From positions 1 through 64,000 of the forward strand of contig NZ_CALSFS010000012.1 in assembly GCF_943736985.1 (NCBI RefSeq): a stretch of 64,000 nucleotides of DNA, written 5' to 3'. The DNA is from Clostridium sp. Marseille-Q2269. GTDB taxonomy: Bacteria; Bacillota; Clostridia; Clostridiales; Clostridiaceae. Under the pieces are notes generated by a model that saw only the letters and a list, made by a program, of their open reading frames with translations, searched no databases and was not told the DNA's origin. Both the position numbers and the translations under genes were made by a program. Shown here piece by piece: positions 18,802-27,940 of this stretch (positions are counted from its first letter, which is position 1; every line of letters begins with the position of its first letter).

Positions 18802-20076
18802 TTGTTTATAGATACAGCTAAAATATTTGTAAAATCAGGAAAAGGGGGAGACGGATCCATCTCTTTTAGAAGAGAAAAATATATAGCCTTTGGTGGGCCT
18901 GATGGAGGCGATGGTGGAAAAGGTGGCAATGTAGTATTAGTAGTAGATCCTAATATGACAACTCTTTTAGATTTTACATATAAAAGAAAATATAAGGCAG
19001 AGCCAGGAGAAAATGGAGCAGGTTCAAAATGCTTTGGTAGGAATGGAAAAGATTTATATATAAAAGTACCTATGGGAACTATAGTTAAAGATGTGGAAAC
19101 AGAAAAGATAATGGCAGACTTATCAAAGCCACGAGACTCTTATATAGTAGCTAAAGGTGGAAGAGGTGGAAAAGGTAATTATAGATTTACCACACCTACA
19201 AGACAGGCACCAGATTTTGCAGAGCCAGGTATGCCAGAAGAAGAAAGATGGATTAAATTAGAGTTAAAACTATTAGCAGATGTAGGACTTATAGGATTCC
19301 CTAATGTAGGAAAATCTACTTTGTTATCAGTAGTATCTAAAGCTAGACCTAAGATTGCCAACTATCATTTTACTACATTAAAACCTAATTTAGGAGTAGT
19401 AAGTGTTGAAGGTGCCAATAATTTTGTAATTGCAGATATACCAGGAATAATTGAGGGTGCTTCAGAAGGAGTAGGTTTAGGATTAGATTTTTTAAGACAT
19501 GTAGAAAGAACAAGGGTATTAATTCATGTAGTAGATATATCTTCTGTAGAAGGTAGAGATCCTTATGAAGATTTTTTAAAGATAAATGAAGAATTAAAAA
19601 AATATAGTGTGAAACTTTATGATAGACCACAAATAGTAGCAGCTAATAAGTCTGATATGTTATTTGATGAGGAAAAATTTCAAGAGTTTAAAACAAAACT
19701 AGAAAACTTAGGCTATAAAAATGTATTTAAGATATCTGCAGCTACAAAAAAAGGTGTAGATGATCTTATGAAGGAAGCTGTGAGGATATTAAGTACTATA
19801 CCTGTTACAGACTTAGAAATCTCAGAAGAAGATAAGTTTGTAGAAGAGGAAAAGAAATTTACTTACAGTATAAGAAAAGAAGATAATACTTACATTGTAG
19901 AAGGAAGTTTCGTAGATAGACTTTTGAATGCAGTAAATGTAAATGATCCAGATGATTTAAGGTATTTCCATAAAGTACTTAAAAATAAAGGCGTAATGGA
20001 AGAATTAATGAACATGGGTATTGAAGATGGAGACATCGTAAGATTAAATGATTTTGAATTTGACTTTTTATTATAA
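18802..20076 (+). CDS. obgE: GTPase Obg/CgtA
   Basis: 424 aa. The glycine-rich Obg fold fills residues 1-158 ([28 protein letters not shown]). The GTPase domain follows with G1 [10 protein letters not shown]3 DIPGI and G4 NKSD. The C-terminal 70 residues are the OCT domain, characteristic of Gram-positive Obg. It acts in late 50S assembly and stress responses, including sporulation entry in Bacillus. TTG start 9 nt after GAGGAG. yhbY, nadD and yqeK follow, a conserved order. Confidence 0.96.
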   Translation: MFIDTAKIFVKSGKGGDGSISFRREKYIAFGGPDGGDGGKGGNVVLVVDPNMTTLLDFTYKRKYKAEPGENGAGSKCFGRNGKDLYIKVPMGTIVKDVETEKIMADLSKPRDSYIVAKGGRGGKGNYRFTTPTRQAPDFAEPGMPEEERWIKLELKLLADVGLIGFPNVGKSTLLSVVSKARPKIANYHFTTLKPNLGVVSVEGANNFVIADIPGIIEGASEGVGLGLDFLRHVERTRVLIHVVDISSVEGRDPYEDFLKINEELKKYSVKLYDRPQIVAANKSDMLFDEEKFQEFKTKLENLGYKNVFKISAATKKGVDDLMKEAVRILSTIPVTDLEISEEDKFVEEEKKFTYSIRKEDNTYIVEGSFVDRLLNAVNVNDPDDLRYFHKVLKNKGVMEELMNMGIEDGDIVRLNDFEFDFLL

Positions 20077-20102
20077 TATGCACTTTTAGGAGGAATACAA
20101 TA

Positions 20103-20396
20103 ATGATAACAACAAAGCAGAGAAGTTTTTTAAGATCTTTAGCTAATAATATGACCCCTATATTTCAAATAGGTAAAGATGGAATAAATGATAATTTATT
20201 AAAACAAATACAGGATGCATTAGAAGCTAGAGAATTAATAAAGATATCTGTTCTAAAAAATAGTTTCTATACAGCAAAAGAAGCTTCTAATGAAATATGT
20301 GAAGAATTAAAGTGTGAAGGTATCCAATGTATAGGAAGCAAAATAGTTTTATATAAAAAATCTAAAAAGAAACCTAAAATAGAATTACCACAGTAG
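20103..20396 (+). CDS. yhbY: YhbY family RNA-binding (CRM domain) protein
   Basis: 97 aa, a single CRM domain. The start MITTKQRSFLRSLANNMTP is typical, as is the conserved QIGKDGINDNLLKQI with its GxxG-type loop. YhbY-like proteins associate with pre-50S particles. A GGAGG site precedes the ATG and the gene lies 26 nt after obgE. Confidence 0.92.
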   Translation: MITTKQRSFLRSLANNMTPIFQIGKDGINDNLLKQIQDALEARELIKISVLKNSFYTAKEASNEICEELKCEGIQCIGSKIVLYKKSKKKPKIELPQ

Positions 20397-20539
20397 ACAA
20401 AAATAATATAAAATTTACATGAAAATTTTATTGTTATTTTGTAGTGGTAAATTAATTTTAACTACCTATGCCATATACACAGAAAATTAGGTATTAGGTA
20501 GTTAATAATTAAATAGTTTATAACAAATGGGGGAGTTTT

Positions 20540-21148
20540 ATGATTAACAAAGCTATATTTGGAGGCACTTTTGATCCTATTCATAATGCTCACATAAATG
20601 TAGCCTATGAAGCTCTTGAAAGATTTAATCTGCAAGAGGTTATATTTATACCAGCAGGAAATCCACCACATAAGATAACCTTAAAAAAGACACCAGCGGA
20701 TGTAAGATATGAAATGGTTAAATTAGCAATAGAAAAAGAAAAAAGATTTACTATAAGTGATTTTGAGATAAAATCTGGAGGGGTAAGTTACACATATAAA
20801 ACTTTAAAACACTTTAGAGAGAAAGAGCCAGAAATAAATTGGTATTTTATAACTGGTGAGGATTGTTTATCGTGTTTAGAGCAGTGGAAACATGTAGATG
20901 AAATATTTGATATGTGCAATTTCGTTGTATTTAGTAGAGAGGGATTCAAAGAAAAAGAAGAAATAATAAGAAAAAAAAAAGTAGCCCTAGATAAATATGG
21001 GGAAAGAATATTATTTATGAATGCATCTATATTAGATATATCTTCTACAAAAATAAGAAATAGAATAAAGGCTGGTAAAGAGGTAAGGTTTTATATTCCA
21101 GATAAGGTTTATAAATTTATAATCAAAAATAACTTATATAAATGGTAA
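20540..21148 (+). CDS. nadD: Nicotinate-nucleotide adenylyltransferase
   Basis: 202 aa. It transfers AMP from ATP to nicotinate mononucleotide, giving deamido-NAD. The nucleotidyltransferase signature GGTFDPIHNAH is at the N-terminus, and the second conserved motif ISSTKIRNRI is near the C-terminus. GGGGGAG lies upstream of the ATG. The 140-nt gap before it contains a small stem (ACTACCTA with TAGGTAGT, 20461-20502) without a T-tract. Standard obgE-yhbY-nadD-yqeK order. Confidence 0.95.
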   Translation: MINKAIFGGTFDPIHNAHINVAYEALERFNLQEVIFIPAGNPPHKITLKKTPADVRYEMVKLAIEKEKRFTISDFEIKSGGVSYTYKTLKHFREKEPEINWYFITGEDCLSCLEQWKHVDEIFDMCNFVVFSREGFKEKEEIIRKKKVALDKYGERILFMNASILDISSTKIRNRIKAGKEVRFYIPDKVYKFIIKNNLYKW

Positions 21149-21217
21149 AATTAATATAAAATTATTACACATGAATTTAGTTTGTGTGTTTATTACTTTC
21201 TTTGGGGAGGGGCAAAT

Positions 21218-21787
21218 ATGTGGACAGAAGAACAGATAGATGCATATTTAAGACAAAATTTAAAAGAAGATAGATATAAACATGTAATAAGTGTAAAAGA
21301 TACAGCTATAAAATTAGCCAAAAAGTATGGAGCTGATATATATAAGGCTAAAATAGCAGCTCTGTGCCATGACTGTGCAAAAAACATGAGCGATAACGAA
21401 TTATTAAGTATAATAAAAGATCATAATATAAGCTTAGATTGGATTTCATTAAAAAATTTGCAAATAACTCATGGATTAGTGGCAACAATAATAATGAAGG
21501 AAAAAATGGAAATAGAGGATATAGATGTATTAAATGCAGTAGAGTATCATACTACAGGACGAAATAATATGAGTATATTAGAAAAAGTTATTTATTTAGC
21601 TGATATAATAGAACCATTAAGGAATTTTAAACAAGTAGAAAACTTAAGAAAGTTAGCATTAATAGATATAGATAGAGCCATGATAGAATCTCTAAATTCC
21701 ACGATACAATATGTAGTTAGTAAAGGAGAACTGTTACATATCAATACAGTTATAGCGAGAAATTGCTTAGTAAATGATAAATTGTAG
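21218..21787 (+). CDS. yqeK: HD-domain hydrolase YqeK (symmetrical Ap4A hydrolase type)
   Basis: 189 aa. The HD motif is LCHDCAKNM with an upstream His in RYKHVISV. The conserved EYHTTGR and YLADIIEP segments complete the metal site. YqeK proteins hydrolyse diadenosine tetraphosphate symmetrically. The frame is open upstream to 21182, but GGGGAGGGGC sits 6 nt before ATG 21218, so that start is used. The LCP gene begins 10 nt downstream. Confidence 0.9.
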   Translation: MWTEEQIDAYLRQNLKEDRYKHVISVKDTAIKLAKKYGADIYKAKIAALCHDCAKNMSDNELLSIIKDHNISLDWISLKNLQITHGLVATIIMKEKMEIEDIDVLNAVEYHTTGRNNMSILEKVIYLADIIEPLRNFKQVENLRKLALIDIDRAMIESLNSTIQYVVSKGELLHINTVIARNCLVNDKL

Positions 21788-21797
21788 GTGAGATGTT

Positions 21798-22928
21798 ATG
21801 AGTAATAATATTAAAAAGAAAAAAAAGTCTAGTAAAAGAAAAAATAAAGCTTTAAAGATTGTTATTGTTTTATTTTCTTTTATTATACTGTTTGGTGTTC
21901 TTGGATACTTTTATCTTTTAGGATTTACGAATAATTCTAAATTAGGAGAAGGTAAAATAAATACTAAGAAAGCAGAATCAGGTGAACCTGTGAATATACT
22001 TGTTGTTGGTGTAGATATCGGAAATCCTAATTCTAAATCTGCGTCGGATCCTAAAAGAACAGATACTATGCTTGTGGTAAATTATAATCCTAAAACTAAA
22101 AATATAAAAATATTGTCTGTGCCAAGAGATACCCGTGTAACTATGAATGGCAAAAAAATAAAAATAAATTCAGCTCATGCTATAAATGGAGTTAATGGGT
22201 CCATAGAAGCTATAGAAAATCTTTTGGGCATACAAATCAATAATTATGCTAAGATAGATTATGAAGGCTTTAGAAAGGTTATAGATGCTGTAGGCGGGGT
22301 AGAGATGGATATAACAAGGAATATGAACTATGATGATCCATCACAGAATTTACACATACATTTTCAAAAAGGAACTACAGTACATCTAGATGGGAAAAAA
22401 GCAGAAGAATTTTTTAGGTGGAGAAAAAATAATAATGGAACAGGGCTCGCAGATGGAGATATAGGAAGAATAGAAAATCAACATAAATTTATATCTAAGG
22501 TAGTAGATAAAGTTAAGAGTCCAAGTATAATACCTAAGATTCCTAGTATATTAAGTACAATACCAGATTATATAGAAACAGATATGTCACCAGAAGAAAT
22601 GATAAAATATGGGTATGCTGTAACCAAAGGGGATAAATCTAATATTAATATGATTACTCTTAAAGGTGAATCCAAATATATAGGAAATGTGTCATATTTT
22701 ATATATGATAGAGAAAAAAATAAAGATACATTAGATGCTTTTAGAGCGGGAGAAACTATACAAGATAGTGATGCTCAAATAGATAAGGGTCAAATTAAAA
22801 TTCAGATATTAAATGGGACTAAGGTTAATGGTTTAGCAGCCGATTGTGAGAAAAAACTAAAAGAAATGGGATATAGTAACATTGTTACAGGAAATGGCAA
22901 AAGAAGAGATTTACAAAAGTTCAAGTAA
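21798..22928 (+). CDS. LytR-CpsA-Psr family protein, C-terminus changed by a frameshift
   Basis: 376 aa as read. A basic N-terminus and one membrane segment (about residues 22-45) precede an LCP catalytic domain. Its hallmarks are LVVGVDIGN, KRTDTMLVVNYNPK, SVPRDTRV, and the arginine motif near RWRKNNNGTGLADGDIGRIENQ. LCP enzymes attach wall polymers to peptidoglycan. From QIKIQILNGTKVNGLA a LytR_C domain begins, but it breaks after VTGNG. A one-base gain (extra G at 22896-22897) shifts the frame to an early stop. The catalytic domain is intact, so the product may still work. Confidence 0.85.
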   Translation: MSNNIKKKKKSSKRKNKALKIVIVLFSFIILFGVLGYFYLLGFTNNSKLGEGKINTKKAESGEPVNILVVGVDIGNPNSKSASDPKRTDTMLVVNYNPKTKNIKILSVPRDTRVTMNGKKIKINSAHAINGVNGSIEAIENLLGIQINNYAKIDYEGFRKVIDAVGGVEMDITRNMNYDDPSQNLHIHFQKGTTVHLDGKKAEEFFRWRKNNNGTGLADGDIGRIENQHKFISKVVDKVKSPSIIPKIPSILSTIPDYIETDMSPEEMIKYGYAVTKGDKSNINMITLKGESKYIGNVSYFIYDREKNKDTLDAFRAGETIQDSDAQIDKGQIKIQILNGTKVNGLAADCEKKLKEMGYSNIVTGNGKRRDLQKFK

Positions 22929-23064
22929 ACAAGATAGTTCTATACCTACCACGGAAATAGAGAATTATTTAAATATTCCAAATATAGAGAAAAATATACA
23001 ATCAGGCGAAAATTTTGATATAATAATATTGTTAGGAAAAGATTTTGCTAATAATAGAAATTAA
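22897..23064 (+). pseudogene. Out-of-frame remainder of the LytR_C domain
   Basis: After the extra G the other frame reads AKEEIYKSSSKQ and continues through IPTTEIENYLNIPNIE to a stop at 23064. Joined to the upstream frame as GNAKEEIYK it restores a normal LytR_C domain. It would be part of the preceding gene if the extra base is a sequence error. Confidence 0.75.
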
Positions 23065-23079
23065 AGGGAGGATTATTTT

Positions 23080-23460
23080 ATGGAAAAAGTAGTTATAAGT
23101 ACAAAAAAAGCTCCAGCAGCATTAGGTGCATATTCACAAGCTATTAAGGTAGGAGATTTGTTATTTACTTCAGGACAAATTCCACTAGATCCAGCAACAG
23201 GAGAATTAATCTCTGATGATATTAAAAAAGCAACAGAAAGATCTATGGAGAATTTAAAAGCTGTATTACAAGAAGCAGGAACTTCTTTTGATAAAGTTAT
23301 AAAGACAGTTATTTTCTTAAAAGATATGAAAGATTTTTCATCAGTAAATGAAGTATATGCAAAATATTTTAAAGAAAATCCACCAGCAAGATCTTGTGTA
23401 GAAGTTGGTCAATTACCAAAAGATGCATTAGTAGAAATAGAACTAGTAGCTATGATATAG
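23080..23460 (+). CDS. ridA: RidA family enamine/imine deaminase
   Basis: 126 aa. RidA hydrolyses reactive 2-aminoacrylate and related enamines to keto acids and ammonia. Seen are APAALGAYSQAIKVG, SGQIPLDPATGEL, and the catalytic Arg with PPARSCVEVGQLPKDALVEIE. GGGAGG lies upstream of the ATG. Monocistronic-looking, with a terminator 37 nt past the stop. Confidence 0.95.
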   Translation: MEKVVISTKKAPAALGAYSQAIKVGDLLFTSGQIPLDPATGELISDDIKKATERSMENLKAVLQEAGTSFDKVIKTVIFLKDMKDFSSVNEVYAKYFKENPPARSCVEVGQLPKDALVEIELVAMI

Positions 23461-23496
23461 CATACATAAAATCATAGGTTAAAATTATTAACCTAG

Positions 23497-23531
23497 ACTG
23501 TTGATAAATATATTTTATCAACAGTTTTTTA
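23497..23531 (+). terminator. Rho-independent terminator after ridA
   Basis: ACTGTTGATAAA and TTTATCAACAGT form a 12-bp stem with a short loop, followed by TTTTTT. Confidence 0.9.
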
Positions 23532-23696
23532 ATTTTACACAAACATTTTCAAAATAATATAGGAATGACTATATATAAATAATATATAATTCCGAATATT
23601 GTAAAAAAATATTGAATTGCTTTTAAAATTATGATATATTTCAAATTATTTAAAAACTAATATACAAAAGAACGTATATTGAATGGGGGCGTGTTT

Positions 23697-24425
23697 ATGA
23701 TTAAAATTATGGTTGGTGGTCAGCTGGATAAGGCAAAAGTTTTAGATGAAATTAAAAAATATCCATGTGAAGGAATTTCAGCAGAAATCAAGTCTGATTT
23801 TGAAGCTGCAATAGCTGTAAAAAATGGTGAGTTTGCCGGTGTGGATGCACCAGAATCAGGAGTATATAAGCATGGATATGAAGTAGTACACTTGGGATAC
23901 TGAATAGATCCTAATGTACAACTACCAACCATTATGGACAAAGCTGGTATGATCATTTCTTTATCTGGAAAGTTTGCAGATATTATTCAAACATCAACTA
24001 ATCGTGTTTTTTCAGGAGTTGACACAGAAAAACTATTTCAGCATTTTCAAAGGGAAATAGAACAAGTTAAAGAGGGGTTATTGTGCTTAAATATACAAGA
24101 AACAGATTTAGCAGGACATTCTGAAGATATTATGCGATATGCTGATGTATTGGAAATATCAGATAGATGTATAAAATAGATATTGCTAATGCTAACAAGG
24201 GATGATATTATGATTATAATGGCTGATCATGGTAATGATCCAACAATTGGTCATAGCAATCATACCCGAGAAAAAGTTCCTCTTTTAATTTATAAGAAGG
24301 ATTTAAAAAATGTTTATATTGGAGAACGTTATACCATGGCAGATGTAGCTGAAACAGTAGCAGAATATTTTAATGTCAGTAAACCCCAGTATGGAACGTC
24401 ATTTTTAAGTAAATTATATAGTTGA
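23697..24425 (+). pseudogene. Decayed yhfU-yhfW fusion remnant (DUF2620 + phosphopentomutase-like)
   Basis: A single frame contains two unrelated halves. Residues 1-46 (MIKIMVGGQLDKAKVLDEI to AAIAVKNGEF) match the N-terminus of DUF2620/YhfU. From about 23835 the frame continues as VDAPESGVYKHGYEVVHLGY. It then reads NIQETDLAGHSED and MADHGNDPTIGHSNHTREK, which is the C-terminal half of the YhfW alkaline-phosphatase-superfamily mutase. Two in-frame stops interrupt it: TGA 23901-23903, where Gly is expected, and TAG 24177-24179, where Lys is likely. The intervening yhf genes and both missing halves appear to have been lost in one deletion. A good GGGGG site still precedes the ATG. Confidence 0.85.
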
Positions 24426-24517
24426 TATATTCATGTAATTAATATAGTTAGTATACCATGTATGATTGTTAAAGGAAAAATTGTGTTTAAAGTTAATTTT
24501 TCTAGGAGGTGTTTAAC

Positions 24518-25246
24518 ATAAGAATAGTTTTAGTGAATAATTATGAGGAAATGAGTAAAAAAGCAGCTGATATGGTAGCAAGTCAAGTTATATTAAAACC
24601 AGATAGTGTACTAGGATTGGCAACTGGTAGTACGCCTTTAGGTATGTATAAAGAATTAGTAAATAAACATGAAAATGAAGGATTAGATTTTTCAAACATT
24701 AAAACTTTTAACTTAGATGAATATTATGGATTAACAAAAGATAATTCTCAAAGCTATTATTACTATATGATGAATAATTTATTTAATCATATAAATATAG
24801 ATTTAAAAAATACAAATATACCAAATGGAACTACTAATGATATAGAAAAAGAATGTGAAGAATACGATAAAAGAATAAAAATGGCTGGTGGTATAGATAT
24901 ACAAGTATTAGGAATAGGATCAAATGGTCATATAGGATTTAATGAGCCAGATATAAAGTTTGAAGCTGAAACTCATCTAGTTAATTTAGATGAAGAAACC
25001 ATAGAAGCTAATTCAAGATTTTTTGATTCTAAAGAAGAAGTTCCAACAAAGGCTATAAGTATGGGGATAAAAACTATAATGCAATCTAAAAGGATTGTTC
25101 TTCTAGCTAATGGCAAAGGAAAGGAAGAAGCTTTATATAGAGCTATAAAAGGGAAAATAGATCCTACTACTCCAGCATCTATACTGCAACTTCATAATAA
25201 TGTTACTTTAATTGTAGATAAAGAGGCAGCAGCCAAAATTAAATAA
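24518..25246 (+). CDS. nagB: Glucosamine-6-phosphate deaminase with apparent ATA start
   Basis: About 242 aa. It converts glucosamine-6-phosphate to fructose-6-phosphate and ammonia. Seen are LGLATGSTPLGMYKEL, FNLDEYYGL, and the active-site region GIGSNGHIGFNEP. The family starts M-R-I/L-V. Here the matching codon is ATA (24518-24520, then AGA ATA GTT), 8 nt after AGGAGG. An in-frame GTG at 24509 overlaps the ribosome-binding site, and GTG 24533 has no site at a useful distance. So the start is a rare ATA codon or a start-loss mutation. The body of the protein is intact. Confidence 0.85.
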   Translation: MRIVLVNNYEEMSKKAADMVASQVILKPDSVLGLATGSTPLGMYKELVNKHENEGLDFSNIKTFNLDEYYGLTKDNSQSYYYYMMNNLFNHINIDLKNTNIPNGTTNDIEKECEEYDKRIKMAGGIDIQVLGIGSNGHIGFNEPDIKFEAETHLVNLDEETIEANSRFFDSKEEVPTKAISMGIKTIMQSKRIVLLANGKGKEEALYRAIKGKIDPTTPASILQLHNNVTLIVDKEAAAKIK

Positions 25247-25262
25247 TCATAAAATTTTATAG

Positions 25263-25302
25263 AAAACACGTATGTCTAAATTATTTAAGTCATACGTGTT
25301 TT
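25263..25302 (+). terminator. Rho-independent terminator after nagB
   Basis: AAAACACGTATG pairs perfectly with CATACGTGTTTT around a 16-nt loop. The second arm ends in four T followed by G and TT. Confidence 0.8.
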
Positions 25303-25447
25303 GTTATTATTAAGATAATTTACATAGAATAAGTTTTCAATATGGGTAATAAATAAAAAGGATATTCTTAATCACATACAAATTTATTTCATTTTGATAT
25401 ATAATACTATAGTAAAATGTATTATAAAAGTTAAAGGAGTAGGATTA

Positions 25448-26350
25448 ATGAGTAATAAATTAATCTTTGAAGTTAAAGATATAAATCATGATATTGATAT
25501 AAAAGATTATTTAAGGGAAAGAGAGAATTTATCAGGGAGATTTGTTAGAAAAGCACTTAGAGAGGGAAGAATATTTGTAAATGGAGAGAAAGTAATAAGA
25601 AAACGTAAACTAGAGAAAGCTAATTTAATAGAAATATATATGTCACAAGAGGAGCATCAAAATATACAGCCAGAATCTATGGATATAGAAATAATATATG
25701 AAGATAGTGATATTATAGTGATAAATAAGACACCAGGAATAGTAGTACATCCCACTAAGAGCTATCCTACAGGTACTCTATCTAATGGAATATTATATCA
25801 CTTTCATACAACAGGAGATAGATCTATAGTAAGATTGGTAAATAGGCTAGACAGAGATACATCTGGACTAATAATAGTAGCTAAAAATCAATTTGCACAT
25901 ATGAGATTAGCAGAGGATATGACAAAAGCTAGTTTTAAAAAAATATATGTGGCAGTAGTACATGGAACATTAAAGGAAAAAGAGGGAATAATTAATTTGC
26001 CTATATATAGAGAAGAAGGAACTGGATCTATTAAAAGAGTAGTAGATGATAGGGGGCAAGAAAGTATAACAAGATATAAAGTATTACAAGAGTCATCTAA
26101 GGGTAGTATAGTTAAGTTACAGTTAGAAACAGGGAGAACTCATCAAATTAGAGTACATATGTCTCATTTAGGCCATCCTCTTTATGCAGATTCTTTATAT
26201 GGAAATAGAGATGAAGAAAAGGAATATATAGAAAGGCAAGCTCTACATGCTTATAGACTAGAATTTCCACACCCTAGAACAAGAGAAATTTTAAAATTGC
26301 AGTGTGATTTGCCACAAGATATAAAAGAGCTAATAGAAAAAATAAAATAG
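25448..26350 (+). CDS. RluA family rRNA/tRNA pseudouridine synthase
   Basis: 300 aa. An S4-like RNA-binding segment lies at about residues 12-75 (SGRFVRKALREGRIFVNGE). The RluA catalytic domain follows: the motif RLVNRLDRDTSGLIIVAKN holds the catalytic Asp, and GRTHQIRVHMSHLGHPL is a second signature. The exact target uridine cannot be told from sequence (RluD/YlyB-like). The frame is open back to 25394, but AAAGGAG is 8 nt from ATG 25448. Confidence 0.9.
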   Translation: MSNKLIFEVKDINHDIDIKDYLRERENLSGRFVRKALREGRIFVNGEKVIRKRKLEKANLIEIYMSQEEHQNIQPESMDIEIIYEDSDIIVINKTPGIVVHPTKSYPTGTLSNGILYHFHTTGDRSIVRLVNRLDRDTSGLIIVAKNQFAHMRLAEDMTKASFKKIYVAVVHGTLKEKEGIINLPIYREEGTGSIKRVVDDRGQESITRYKVLQESSKGSIVKLQLETGRTHQIRVHMSHLGHPLYADSLYGNRDEEKEYIERQALHAYRLEFPHPRTREILKLQCDLPQDIKELIEKIK

Positions 26351-26402
26351 ATATATTAAATTAAAATAAAGATTGGGTTTAAAAAATAAAGGCTATTAAT
26401 TA

Positions 26403-26454
26403 AAATGTCCATATAAAATAGATTCTTTAATCTTTCTATTTTATATGGACATTT
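26403..26454. terminator. Bidirectional terminator between convergent genes
   Basis: A perfect 20-bp stem runs from AAATGTCCATATAAAATAGA to its inverted copy ending GGACATTT. It lies between the plus-strand RluA-type gene and the minus-strand carboxypeptidase gene, so it can serve both. Confidence 0.85.
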
Positions 26455-26501
26455 AGCTTAATTTGTAAGATATAGTGTTTATATTATAAAATATACATTT
26501 A

Positions 26502-27752
26502 TTATAGAGAGTGTTTACCTTTTTTTGAATTTAAAAATTTTTTCGTGGTTTTGAATATTACAAATAATATACATATAGCTCCCATACACATGAAAATTAT
26601 AGTTCTTGTATTTAAACGATTAGTATAAATATTATTAGTAAAGAAATTGTTTGATTTATGATCCACACCACTTTTTAAAGTCAGGCTTCCTATACTATTA
26701 GATCCTCTGCTTAAATTAGCACTTAGAACCACATCACCTTTTTTAAATTTAAGATTTTTAAGATCTGTATTTTCTAATTTTAAAGCAGGATTTATGTTAT
26801 CATTTTTTTGCTTTAAATCATAAAAATCTTTTGATGCATATAGTGGCACTTTCAAATTACCGTTTGTATAAGTTGTTACATAAGAATCCTTTGGGTATAA
26901 AAGATTCAATGTGTAATTATTAAATCCATAATCAAATAGTTTTACGGCATCTTCAAAAAAGTGTTTTTCTTTATCATGAATCAGAGCTACTATAAGTCTT
27001 TGATTGTTTCTATTAACACTGGCTACATAAGAATGATCTGATTGAATAGTATATCCGGTTTTACCACCTTCACAATTCTTATAATAAAAATCTGAATATT
27101 TTTGTATAAGTTTATTTTCATTCCACAAAGGTCTTTTTTCTTTTGACTTATTTGTAGATGGTATATTGTAAGACAGTGTTGTTGCTATTTTGCTGTATTC
27201 AGGTTGTTTAACTAATTGATTCATAATAAGGGCTAAATCTCTAGCAGAAGTTCTATGTTTAGGATCATATAATCCACTAGGATTTACAAAGTTTGTATTA
27301 GTGCAACCTAATTCTTTAGCACGTTTATTCATTTCTTTTGCAAAATTATCTACAGATCCGCTTAAGTATTCAGCTAGTGCTTCAGCACAATCATTAGCTG
27401 AAGCCAATAAAAGTCCATATAATAAATCTCTTACTTTAATTTTTTCTCCTTCAAATATATATATTTTGCTTCCATCAATCAAAGGAGGTTTTTTACCTAT
27501 AGTGACTATATCATCCAAATTTCCTCTTTCTAAAGTTAAAAGAGCAGTCATTGTTTTTGTAGTAGAAGCTGGAGGATATGATTTGTCTGGATTCTTAGAG
27601 TGAATTATTTTACCTGTTTTTGAATCCATTAAAACAACACCGTCAGCAGCTACGTTAAAATTAGGAACAGAATCTTTTGCTAAAACTATATTAGAAGAAA
27701 ATATTGATAATAATAAAACTAAACATAATATTTTATAAAAATTTGGTTTCAT
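26502..27752 (-). CDS. D-alanyl-D-alanine carboxypeptidase (DacF/PBP5 type)
   Basis: 416 aa serine peptidase that trims the terminal D-Ala of peptidoglycan stems. A signal peptide (KILCLVLLLSIFSSNIVLA) covers residues 7-25. The catalytic Ser63-x-x-Lys66 is in STTK, SAN is in LLASANDCAEAL, and KTG is in GGKTGYT. A C-terminal PBP5_C domain is followed by a hydrophobic segment (about residues 375-400), which probably anchors it. The frame extends 7 codons upstream, but GGGAGG lies inside that extension, 13 nt before the ATG at 27752, so 27752 is preferred. It may be sporulation-linked like DacF, which is inference. Confidence 0.88.
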   Translation of the reverse strand: MKPNFYKILCLVLLLSIFSSNIVLAKDSVPNFNVAADGVVLMDSKTGKIIHSKNPDKSYPPASTTKTMTALLTLERGNLDDIVTIGKKPPLIDGSKIYIFEGEKIKVRDLLYGLLLASANDCAEALAEYLSGSVDNFAKEMNKRAKELGCTNTNFVNPSGLYDPKHRTSARDLALIMNQLVKQPEYSKIATTLSYNIPSTNKSKEKRPLWNENKLIQKYSDFYYKNCEGGKTGYTIQSDHSYVASVNRNNQRLIVALIHDKEKHFFEDAVKLFDYGFNNYTLNLLYPKDSYVTTYTNGNLKVPLYASKDFYDLKQKNDNINPALKLENTDLKNLKFKKGDVVLSANLSRGSNSIGSLTLKSGVDHKSNNFFTNNIYTNRLNTRTIIFMCMGAICILFVIFKTTKKFLNSKKGKHSL

Positions 27753-27940
27753 TATATTAAGTAAACCTCCCATTTCTACATAATAACAAATTTTATTATA
27801 TCAAAAAAACCATTAATATGCGAATTAAAATTATATATGTGTCAATAATTAGAATAATTAAGGAATTAAGTTATATTTAGATATATTATATTAGTTAACA
27901 ATTTGAAATGTAAATAATCATATTGTGGAGTGATAATCAT

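Noticed and set aside
20462-20671. 69-aa reverse-strand frame at the start of nadD
   Set aside because: Overlaps the nadD N-terminus antisense; no recognisable domain or ribosome-binding site.
23679-24425. In-frame TGA at 23901 read as selenocysteine, given the nearby Sec system
   Set aside because: A TAG stop follows in the same frame, both protein halves are incomplete, and Gly rather than Cys is expected at the position. It is decay.
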